Part shown: positions 24,864 to 31,755 of the stretch, piece by piece
Position numbering within the stretch: the stretch's first letter is position 1
Layout of the letters: every line of letters starts with the position of its first letter
NCBI GenBank assembly: GCA_002452405.1
Contig: DKFP01000009.1
Coordinates: 27,908 to 91,907, forward strand
DNA from: Deferribacteraceae bacterium UBA6793
GTDB lineage: Bacteria; Chrysiogenota; Deferribacteres; Deferribacterales; Geovibrionaceae
Length of the DNA stretch: 64,000 nucleotides
Direction of reading: 5' to 3'
Translations under genes and position numbers: made by a program
The notes under the pieces: generated by a model
What the model saw: the letters and a program-made list of their open reading frames with translations, nothing else
The model's database searches: none
Told to the model about the DNA's origin: nothing

Positions 24864-26043
24864 ATCTCTTTGCCCTCCTTGCTATATTCGCTCTCATGAC
24901 CAGATAGTCCATAAGGGGTGCAAATATGTTTGCGAAAAGAACCGCAAGCATCGCGCCCTCCGGATATGCTGGGTTCACAACCCGCACCAGAGCGGTCATT
25001 GAGCCTATTAAAAATCCGTAATAATATTTGCCTTTGTCAGTATAAGCCGCCGAAACAGGATCGGTCGCCATGAACACCGTCGCGAAAGCAAACCCGCCGA
25101 TGACAAGGTGCCAGTCAGGTGTCAGCGAGAACATATAGTTAGTGTCAGAGCCTATCATGTTGAAAAGTCCGGTTATGATAACCAGCCCGGCTACAGACGA
25201 AACCATGATGCGCCACGAACCGATTCCGGTATATATGAGCACCGCCGCGCCGAAAAGACACGCCAGCGCCGACGTTTCACCCATTGAACCGGGAATGAAG
25301 CCGATGAAAGCGTCCATCCATGTCACGTTTATGTGTCCGGTGAAAGACTGTGTTGCCAGCGGAGTTGCATAGCTGTACCCATCAACGGCGACCCACGTTG
25401 TGTCGCCTGTTATACCTGCCGGATAGGAGAAAAACAGTATGGCACGGGCAAACAGCGCCGGGTTTACGAAATTACGTCCTGTTCCGCCGAAAACCTCTTT
25501 GCCCAGCACAAGACCTATGGACAATGCAACCATTGCCTCCCATATAGGAACTGTCGGTGGAAGTATCAGCGGGTAGAGAAGGCTTGTCACAAGGAACGCC
25601 TCGCCTATCTCATGTTTACGGATGACGGAAAACAGAAGCTCCCAGAAACCGCCCACCGCCAGCGTTGCTATATACAGCGGCAGGAAATAGAGCGCACCGT
25701 GGAAAAAGTTTGCGCCGATGCTGTGCGGATCGTAACCGACACCCATGGCGCGTATCAGCGTATGCCGCCAGCCCTCAAGGTTCTCCGCACCAGTTGCGGC
25801 AATAGCAATATTCGCCTGCAATCCGGTGTTGTAAAGCGCCATCAGAACACAGGGGATAAGCGCAACGACAACAGTTATCATTATCCTTTTAAGATCGATA
25901 CCGTCCCTAAGGTGGGTCGTGCCCTTTGTTCTGTGCAGAGGGTTATACAAAAAGGTGTCCGCCATTTCAAAAACCGGATACCACCTTTCATATTTTCCAC
26001 CCTTCTCAAAAAGATGCTTATATTTTTCAAAGAATTTTCTCAC
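24853..26043 (-). CDS. nqrB: Na+-NQR subunit B
   Basis: This 396-residue membrane subunit has about ten hydrophobic segments. It carries the second covalent FMN at Thr in the DGYSYATPLATQSF segment (about residue 222) and contributes to the quinone and Na+ paths. GGTGRNFVNPALFARA and the start (YKHLFEKGGKYERW..YPVFEMADTFLY) match the family. It starts 2 bp after nqrA. Confidence 0.96.
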   Translation of the reverse strand: MRKFFEKYKHLFEKGGKYERWYPVFEMADTFLYNPLHRTKGTTHLRDGIDLKRIMITVVVALIPCVLMALYNTGLQANIAIAATGAENLEGWRHTLIRAMGVGYDPHSIGANFFHGALYFLPLYIATLAVGGFWELLFSVIRKHEIGEAFLVTSLLYPLILPPTVPIWEAMVALSIGLVLGKEVFGGTGRNFVNPALFARAILFFSYPAGITGDTTWVAVDGYSYATPLATQSFTGHINVTWMDAFIGFIPGSMGETSALACLFGAAVLIYTGIGSWRIMVSSVAGLVIITGLFNMIGSDTNYMFSLTPDWHLVIGGFAFATVFMATDPVSAAYTDKGKYYYGFLIGSMTALVRVVNPAYPEGAMLAVLFANIFAPLMDYLVMRANIARRAKRYAA

Positions 26044-26045
26044 TG

Positions 26046-27365
26046 TCAGCCCTCCTTCTCAATGGTTGTGAGGGCATCGCGCAGAAGAGGCGCGTAATCC
26101 GTTTTGCCCGGACATACGTAGGTGCAAAGACTGAGATCCTCTTCGGAAAGCTCCAGCGCGCCAAGTTTCTCCGCCCCTTCGTAGTCTTTCATCTGCAAAG
26201 CACGCAGAAGGTGCGTAGGGAGGATATCCAGCGGCATCACCTTTTCATAGGTACCCACGGGAACCATCGCCCTGAAACTGCCGTTAAGCGAGGTATCAAA
26301 CAGGATGTCTTTTTCGCCGAACACCTTTGATGCAAACACGTTTACCACCGAATGCATCCTGAACCCAGGCAGCAGCCAGCCCATGAACGGGCGTTCTGTC
26401 TGCTCGGCAATGGCGGATATCTGAGCGAAATTCTCCGACAGATAAGCCGTTTGCGGCGTTACAGGCAGTCCGTAGAGCACGGAACCGTTTATAACGCGCA
26501 CGTCTCCCGTTTTAAGCCTTCCTCTGGTGAGCCATGTTGTGCAGGCTCCGTGCACCGTGCGGATGTGGCTGGGGTTTTCCACCATAGTTCCGCCGATGGA
26601 TATAATACGCTCTTCGTTAAGCTCTTTATGTTTAATGAGATAGCCGAGGTCTATCACCGTCTGCATATCCACTGTCCAGACAACTTTTCCCTGTGCAACA
26701 GGGCGCAGAAAGTGGACGTGGGTGCCTGTCAGCCCTGCCGGATGAACGCCGTCGAAAACAGCGACCTCAACTCCTTCCACAGCGTCAACATTCACACCGT
26801 TTCCGCAGCAGGCGTATGTTTTGCCGGAGAGTTTCGCAACAGCTTTAAGACCGTCGTAGAAATAGTCTTTGTAATTTGACAGCACCAGAGCCATATCCGG
26901 TGCAAGCGGACGCGTGTCCATGCAGTTGACAAACACCGCTTCCGGCTTTTCATCCGCATGTACGCATGTGGCGAACGGGCGTTTTCTGAACTTTGTGAGC
27001 AGACCTGAAACTTTCAGAAGTTCCAGTACCTTTGCACTGTCTGAAACGTCCGTATCGAACCTTTCAGGTTCGCTGCCGTCCTTTTCAATTACAAGCGAAA
27101 GGAATTTTCTTTTCTCCCCGCGGTTTATCTCCGCAACAGTTCCCGATGCCGGAGACGTGAAAAACAGAGACGGATTTTTCCTGTCGGTGAAAAGAAGTTG
27201 ACCTTTTCTCACCCTGTCCCCGACCCTTACCTTGATGGACGGTCGCAGACCGGGATAATCGTCCCCCAGAATACCAATTCTGCCGACGGTTGTCATATCG
27301 GTTATCTCTCCCGACGGACGCCCCTTTATCGGCAGATCGAGCCCTTTTTTAATTCTTCGGTGCAT
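26046..27365 (-). CDS. nqrA: Na+-NQR subunit A
   Basis: This 439-residue peripheral subunit, the first gene of the operon, has ribosome site GGAG before the ATG. The start HRRIKKGLDLPIKGRP and the RVGDRVRKGQLLF and SPASGTVAEINRGEKR segments are the family's N-terminal barrel-sandwich motifs. GTHVHFLRPV and YVCPGKTDY follow. All six nqr genes are present and intact, in the order ABCDEF. Confidence 0.97.
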   Translation of the reverse strand: MHRRIKKGLDLPIKGRPSGEITDMTTVGRIGILGDDYPGLRPSIKVRVGDRVRKGQLLFTDRKNPSLFFTSPASGTVAEINRGEKRKFLSLVIEKDGSEPERFDTDVSDSAKVLELLKVSGLLTKFRKRPFATCVHADEKPEAVFVNCMDTRPLAPDMALVLSNYKDYFYDGLKAVAKLSGKTYACCGNGVNVDAVEGVEVAVFDGVHPAGLTGTHVHFLRPVAQGKVVWTVDMQTVIDLGYLIKHKELNEERIISIGGTMVENPSHIRTVHGACTTWLTRGRLKTGDVRVINGSVLYGLPVTPQTAYLSENFAQISAIAEQTERPFMGWLLPGFRMHSVVNVFASKVFGEKDILFDTSLNGSFRAMVPVGTYEKVMPLDILPTHLLRALQMKDYEGAEKLGALELSEEDLSLCTYVCPGKTDYAPLLRDALTTIEKEG

Positions 27366-27407
27366 ATGCTTACTCCGATAAAATAAAACAAAAATGTTTA
27401 TATCGTA

Positions 27408-27435
27408 ATTTTAACTCTATGTATTTGAATGTCAA
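27408..27435 (-). promoter_or_regulatory. Sigma-70 promoter of the nqr operon
   Basis: On minus, -35 TTGACA (27435-27430), 16-bp spacer and -10 TAAAAT (27413-27408). Transcription should start near 27401, about 36 bases before the nqrA ATG. The -35 is a perfect consensus, which fits a constitutive housekeeping operon. Confidence 0.65.
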
Positions 27436-27471
27436 GGAATAACGGTGTAAAGAATATTAATTTTGTCCTTT

Positions 27472-28332
27472 TTACTTTTTTCTGGCGCGCACTATCAGAA
27501 GCCCGCTGAGAAACACCAGAAACATACCCGCAAAGGACAAGGTATCCGGCAGTCCGTCGCCTGCGAGAAATCCCGCAAAAACGCTGAAAACCAGCTCGGA
27601 ATAGCTTATTGCCCCCATAAGGGAGGCTCTGCCGTAATAATATGACTTCGACATGAGAAACTGTGCCGCTGACGCAAGCGCGCCGGAGATTATGAAATAC
27701 CACAGATGCACGCCGTGCGGCAGAAAATCCCATGAATCGTATCTGGGATCGCCCATGAAATAGAGCGCTATGAAATAAGCCAGCGAACCGAGCACGCCAA
27801 CCAGCGAAAACACAAACACAACCACCCGCGCATCGTAATAGTCGGCGAGATTACGCACAGTTGTATAGGCGAACGCCGCAAGCACTCCGCATAGGATACC
27901 GGCAAAATACCCCATCGGCGGTACGTTTCCGCCCGGTTTCAGGATAAACAACACTCCGAAAAATCCCACGCCTATAGCCGTCCATACGCGCCAGTCAGAC
28001 TTCTCCTTCATCACCAGAACGGCTATCAGAGCAGTGAACAGCGGAGACGTCTTTGAAAAAGTAGCTGCCGTGGCAAGGTGCATAACACTTATGGCATAGA
28101 AATAGGCTATCATAGCCGAAACGCCGTATACCCCGCGCATTACCAGCAGCAGAGGCTTTCCGCCGCGGCTCACAGGGCGGACGATTAACATCGCCACCCA
28201 TATGATAAGCATGGTAATCAGGTTCCGCATAAAGATTATCTCCATAGTGGAGAAATCAGCGGTGAGTTTTTTTATGAAATAACCCATGGACGAAAAGCAC
28301 ACAGAAGCGCCTATCATCATTATGATTCCCAT
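27472..28332 (-). CDS. EamA/DMT-family transporter (RarD/YdcZ-like permease)
   Basis: This 286-residue integral membrane protein has ten predicted helices in two EamA repeats (MGIIMMIGASVCFSSMGYFI; KSDWRVWTAIGVGFFGVLFI). I start it at the ATG at 28332, because a good promoter (-10 TATAAT at 28384-28379) would begin transcripts at about 28372, which would leave the first ATG (28371) leaderless. The 28371 start, adding 13 residues, is the alternative. The substrate is unknown; relatives export metabolites. Confidence 0.88.
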   Translation of the reverse strand: MGIIMMIGASVCFSSMGYFIKKLTADFSTMEIIFMRNLITMLIIWVAMLIVRPVSRGGKPLLLVMRGVYGVSAMIAYFYAISVMHLATAATFSKTSPLFTALIAVLVMKEKSDWRVWTAIGVGFFGVLFILKPGGNVPPMGYFAGILCGVLAAFAYTTVRNLADYYDARVVVFVFSLVGVLGSLAYFIALYFMGDPRYDSWDFLPHGVHLWYFIISGALASAAQFLMSKSYYYGRASLMGAISYSELVFSVFAGFLAGDGLPDTLSFAGMFLVFLSGLLIVRARKK

Positions 28333-28378
28333 GGTCTCGTTATCATATTTCGGGGTTTGGTTTGACAGCATGGGCGGG

Positions 28379-28407
28379 ATTATACGCCCACAAACGAACG
28401 TTTACAA
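28379..28407 (-). promoter_or_regulatory. Sigma-70 promoter of the DMT transporter
   Basis: On minus, -35 TTGTAA (28407-28402), 17-bp spacer and -10 TATAAT (28384-28379). This supports the downstream start codon at 28332. Confidence 0.55.
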
Positions 28408-28428
28408 AGTATTTTTACTAATAGATTC

Positions 28429-28504
28429 AGACTGCCGCGTTGCTTACGTTCCTCGCAGAGACCAAAATATTTTGTCTTTGCGAGCCAAAGGCGAAGCAAT
28501 CTCA
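28429..28504. repeat. Dispersed repeat family A, full copy
   Basis: CAGACTGCCGCGTTGCTTACG..CTCGCAGAGAC, then AAAATATTTTG, then TCTTTGCGAGCCAAAGGCGAAGCAATCTCAC. The halves are imperfectly inverted. The right end reaches the stop codon of the YgbA_NO gene, so it may act as the 3' end structure of that operon. Confidence 0.75.
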
Positions 28505-28798
28505 CATAAGATAGTGCCAGAGCCAGTCTATCCTGCCCCGTTTGATGTAATATATACCGCTGAACTTCATTATTTTGCGTATTTTTGCCCGCATTTCTGG
28601 TTTATAGCAGTGTATTTTGCAGTCTTTGCATTTCGGTTTCGGGTCGAGGGGGCATTTGTCATTGCGCCGCAGGGCATATTCCAGAACTGATTTGCAGTCT
28701 TCGCAAAGCCCTTCCGTCCCGTGATTTTTACGGCAGTAAACGCCTATAAAGGCGGTCAGAACCTTTGCGTCCATGACCACCCTTTTCTCTTTTTTCAT
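28502..28798 (-). CDS. YgbA_NO (nitrous-oxide-stimulated promoter) family protein
   Basis: This 98-residue basic, Cys-rich protein has two clusters, C..KNHGTEGLCEDCKSV near residues 22-36 and NDKCPLDPKPKCKDCKIHCYKPEM near 46-70, ending FSGIYYIKRGRIDWLWHYL. The spacing is that of the YgbA/PF11756 family. In enteric bacteria ygbA is in the NO-responsive NsrR regulon and is needed under nitrosative stress. The many Cys suggest a metal or Fe-S site. It is the last gene of a four-gene operon and overlaps the ABC ATPase by 4 bp (ATGA). Confidence 0.85.
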   Translation of the reverse strand: MKKEKRVVMDAKVLTAFIGVYCRKNHGTEGLCEDCKSVLEYALRRNDKCPLDPKPKCKDCKIHCYKPEMRAKIRKIMKFSGIYYIKRGRIDWLWHYLM

Positions 28799-29796
28799 AT
28801 CTCTTCCAGCGTGTCTCCGGTTCTCACTCTGTTGCGCAGTTCCAGCAGTTTTTTGTCAAGCTCCTGAAGCTGTTCAAGGTTCTCACGCTCTTTTGCGGAG
28901 GTCGCTATAATCTTCGCAACACCGCCGTTCTTTATAACCAGTCTTTTGTCGCCCATCAGCGCCAATATCGGGTCATGGGTGGACATCAGCACTATTTTCT
29001 CTTCACCCACCAGAAGGTCTAACGCTTTTTTGCGGTCTATCCCCGCGTTCTCGATCTCGTCGATGAGAACTATAGGCGATTTGCTGAGAAACGCCGTGTC
29101 CGCAATCATAAGCGCTCTTGACTGACCGCCGGAAAGGGACGTTACAGGTGTGTCGCCGTCAAATTTTTCACCTGCAAGCTCGTTCGCCTTCTCAATTATA
29201 AGCTCAACCTTCTCATCGGGATTCTGCACGAAGCGGCTCTCGGCATGTATCTTAACGAACTCTCTGGCGGTAAGATCCATTACGAAGTTCATATTCTGGG
29301 AAAGCTGGGCAACGGGCTTGTGCTCCGGGGAAAATCTCCAGCTCTTGTCGGGGTCTGCGCCGTTGATTTTTATACGGCGCTTCGTGGGGGTATCACCCAT
29401 CGCCATCCACTCGATATCAGCCAGCAGACGGCTTTTACCTGAGCCTGTGGGACCCACGATACAGATTATCTCCCCCGCCTTTATCTCAAGTTCGAAGTTC
29501 TCATCCTCGCCTTTTTTATTAATACCACCTGTTATAGTAAGGCTGCTTATTACAGACGTTTTTTCTGTCATGGAGCCGACGGCTTCAAGGAAGGTAAAGA
29601 AGTTATTCAGAAACTCTGACGGTTCGATACCCATATCCTCAAGCTGTGTGTCTGTCAGATTATCAATAAAGTCTTTAACTGACGCCGTCGGAGCCTCAAG
29701 TCCCTGAGACTCGAAAAAGTCTCCGGCAAATGGCATTTCAGCCAGAAGTTCCGCAAAAGGTTTATGTAAAATAAGCTGTCTATCCATTGTCCACAT
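28795..29796 (-). CDS. Stand-alone ABC-type ATPase with N-terminal DUF1858-like module
   Basis: This 333-residue soluble protein starts with a helical module (about 5-75) with LILHKPFAELLAEMPFAGDF and FESQG. It resembles the N-terminus of the operon's first protein and DUF1858/ScdA_N domains. An ABC ATPase domain follows: Walker A GPTGSGKS near 132, signature LSGGQSRALM near 223, Walker B PIVLIDEIENAG near 243 and switch His in MSTHDP. No permease gene is nearby, so this is probably not a transporter subunit. It overlaps the GTPase gene by about 17 bp. An ATG at 29787 is an equally possible start. Confidence 0.85.
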   Translation of the reverse strand: MWTMDRQLILHKPFAELLAEMPFAGDFFESQGLEAPTASVKDFIDNLTDTQLEDMGIEPSEFLNNFFTFLEAVGSMTEKTSVISSLTITGGINKKGEDENFELEIKAGEIICIVGPTGSGKSRLLADIEWMAMGDTPTKRRIKINGADPDKSWRFSPEHKPVAQLSQNMNFVMDLTAREFVKIHAESRFVQNPDEKVELIIEKANELAGEKFDGDTPVTSLSGGQSRALMIADTAFLSKSPIVLIDEIENAGIDRKKALDLLVGEEKIVLMSTHDPILALMGDKRLVIKNGGVAKIIATSAKERENLEQLQELDKKLLELRNRVRTGDTLEEI

Positions 29797-30475
29797 CCAT
29801 TTTTCTTACGTTGCCCATCTGATATTTAGAGCCGATTCTCTTTTCGCCAAGGCAATATGAACAGAGAGCCGAAGGCATTGAGAAACGAAGGCTTTTTCCG
29901 TCCAGTGTGTCGGTTTCGGTCTTTTCGTCCGCAAACAGCGTTGAAAGCTCGAAAGCGCCCTGCCCTGTGATACCGTTGACATGCATGATGCTTGCTGTGG
30001 GGTTGACCGTTGCAACCCTTGACGCGAAAACCTCACGCTCTGCCTGCGAAACTATGTCGCCTTTTGTGATGACCACCACGTCGGCGGATTTCAGCATAGG
30101 TCCTATCTTTTTGGGCGTGTTTATGCCCGAAAGGTTGTCAATTACGCAGACGGCAAGTATCTCTTTTATGTGCGGACTGCATCTGTTGCAGAGTCCTGCG
30201 CTTTCGCTGATTAGGATGTCCACACCCTGCTTTTTGCCCCACTCAAAGCTCTCGGAGACGTTGCTCACGAAGTAGTGGTCAGGACAGAGCGCGCCGGAAA
30301 GTCCCTTTTTAACGGGTATTCCCTTCTGCTCGTACAGTTTATCGTCGTCTGTATAGAGGCAGTCGAATTTCACAACGCCCGCTTTCATTCCCCTCTGGCG
30401 GAGGCTCTCAACGGTTTTAAGTATCACTGCGGTCTTGCCGGATGACGGAGGACCGCTTACTGTTACAAATCTCAT
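29780..30475 (-). CDS. UreG/HypB-like metallochaperone GTPase
   Basis: This 231-residue SIMIBI-class GTPase has P-loop SGPPSSGKT (residues 7-15), switch/metal-type ESAGLCNRCSP near 95, GTP-base motif TKGD near 139 and a late SALCSYCLGEKRIG near 208. Two CX2C pairs could form a metal site, as in HypB and UreG. No hydrogenase, urease or cobalamin genes lie within the window. It is the second gene of the operon, 2 bp after the first. Confidence 0.85.
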   Translation of the reverse strand: MRFVTVSGPPSSGKTAVILKTVESLRQRGMKAGVVKFDCLYTDDDKLYEQKGIPVKKGLSGALCPDHYFVSNVSESFEWGKKQGVDILISESAGLCNRCSPHIKEILAVCVIDNLSGINTPKKIGPMLKSADVVVITKGDIVSQAEREVFASRVATVNPTASIMHVNGITGQGAFELSTLFADEKTETDTLDGKSLRFSMPSALCSYCLGEKRIGSKYQMGNVRKMDVDNG

Positions 30476-30477
30476 TG

Positions 30478-31680
30478 TTATGCCTCCAGTTTTTCGTTGA
30501 ACATGTTGTTCAGTCTTTCAAGCAGACTGCCCATATCGGTTTTGTATATATAGTCCCAGCCCACCCAGTAGAATTTCGCACCTTCCGGCAGCTTGTTGTC
30601 CACCTCTTTGTTCAGCACGGGAAACAGTCCCTTGTGCGCCATTATCTCCCCTGTCTCTTTTCCGTAGAGGAAATCGGCTGCGGGCTTGATAACTTCTTTT
30701 CTGTCCTTTCTGGTAAGCATGAATACGGGGCTTATTATGCTGCCCTCGGAAGGCCATACTATTTCAACTGATTTGCTGCCGAACAGCATCTTAGTGAAGA
30801 AATATGGCATTATTGTCACAGCGGGTTTTGCTTCGGTTTTTTTACCTGCGTTCTTCACCATCTGGGCGGGGTGCATGGACTGTATCATGCTGTTTGCCAG
30901 CTTCTCCACACCCTCATCGCCGAACATGTGGTGGATGTGCACCAGAAGGGAGTTGAACAGGTCGAAGTCACCAACCGGAAGTGATACGCTCTTCTCAAAT
31001 TCAGGCAAAAGCAGGTCTGCCCATCCTTTAGGCACCCTTCTGCCGCCAAGCGCATCAAGGTTCACCATGAACACGGCGGGAACAACGCCCACCATGCCGT
31101 AGTTACCCTTAGGGTCTTTCATCTGAGCCAGATAGTCGTGGCACTCCCCCGTCATATCCTCGAACATTCCGTTTTTGACGTGCTTTCCGAAAGAGCGCTC
31201 GTCAAAGAAAACGTCGAATCCGGCGGAAACGAACAGATCGGGTACGTTCTCCTCTTTAATGCCGACAACGTTCTCCTCAAGCCATCCCTGCCCCTGTGCA
31301 GCGGCGATAAGGTCATATGCCACTGTCAGCCCTGTCTGCTGTTTAACGCTCTCTGCGAAAGCGTCTATCTTTTCAAGCAGAGGCAGGCGCACCGGACAGG
31401 GAAGAAGACCTTTAAGTGTTATGTCTCCGGTTTTCTTCTGTTCTTTAAGGGTCACGTCAACGGATGCGTCGTTATTATTCTCTATTTCTGCAAGGCTGTT
31501 CAGGAAGGTCTGAACGTCGTAATTTTTCTGTTTGATGGCGGTTTCGAGTTTAAGGAATTTTCCGGCGACGGAAAGAGTCTTCTCGTCTTTAAAGGTATCG
31601 AAACCTTTGCTGACAAAAAGGCTGAATGCCGCGGGATGCTGTTTTGCAAGCTCGTAAACTGTTATATTGGCGTTGATCAT
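30478..31680 (-). CDS. Cytosolic substrate-binding-fold protein with N-terminal DUF1858-like module
   Basis: This is a 400-residue protein. Residues 1-70 form a DUF1858-like helical module (ITVYELAKQHPAAFSLFVSK, then GFD) with no signal peptide and no lipobox. Residues about 95-400 look like a type-2 periplasmic binding protein of the iron/AfuA kind (CPVRLPLLEKIDAFAESVKQ, GVVPAVFMVNLDALGG, GLFPVLNKEVDNKLP). A secretion signal is normally required for this fold, so its absence implies a cytoplasmic role. It is the first gene of the operon. GGAGAAAATT precedes the ATG. The operon lies behind an FNR/DNR-type box. Confidence 0.8.
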   Translation of the reverse strand: MINANITVYELAKQHPAAFSLFVSKGFDTFKDEKTLSVAGKFLKLETAIKQKNYDVQTFLNSLAEIENNNDASVDVTLKEQKKTGDITLKGLLPCPVRLPLLEKIDAFAESVKQQTGLTVAYDLIAAAQGQGWLEENVVGIKEENVPDLFVSAGFDVFFDERSFGKHVKNGMFEDMTGECHDYLAQMKDPKGNYGMVGVVPAVFMVNLDALGGRRVPKGWADLLLPEFEKSVSLPVGDFDLFNSLLVHIHHMFGDEGVEKLANSMIQSMHPAQMVKNAGKKTEAKPAVTIMPYFFTKMLFGSKSVEIVWPSEGSIISPVFMLTRKDRKEVIKPAADFLYGKETGEIMAHKGLFPVLNKEVDNKLPEGAKFYWVGWDYIYKTDMGSLLERLNNMFNEKLEA

Positions 31681-31714
31681 AATTTTCTCCTTAGTCTTTC
31701 ATCTTCTGAAAGCC

Positions 31715-31755
31715 AATATAAACACATTGTACGGGAATAACTTGATTGATGTCAA
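31715..31755 (-). promoter_or_regulatory. FNR/DNR-type activator site and promoter of the four-gene operon
   Basis: TTGAT-TGAT-GTCAA lies at 31742-31755 (minus: TTGAC-ATCA-ATCAA). It fits the FNR/CRP-superfamily box TTGAT-N4-ATCAA and exactly fits the TTGAT-N4-GTCAA variant described for the NO-sensing DNR/NNR branch. A -10 TATATT lies at 31720-31715. If transcription starts near 31707, the box centre is at about -41.5, the class II activator position. The box overlaps the stop codon of the acyltransferase gene upstream. Confidence 0.7.

Noticed and set aside
25333..26097. 254-residue open frame on plus
   Set aside because: Shadow of nqrB.
28795..31680. Ordinary ABC importer for iron
   Set aside because: No permease gene, no signal peptide on the binding-fold protein, and the presence of a GTPase and YgbA argue against simple import.
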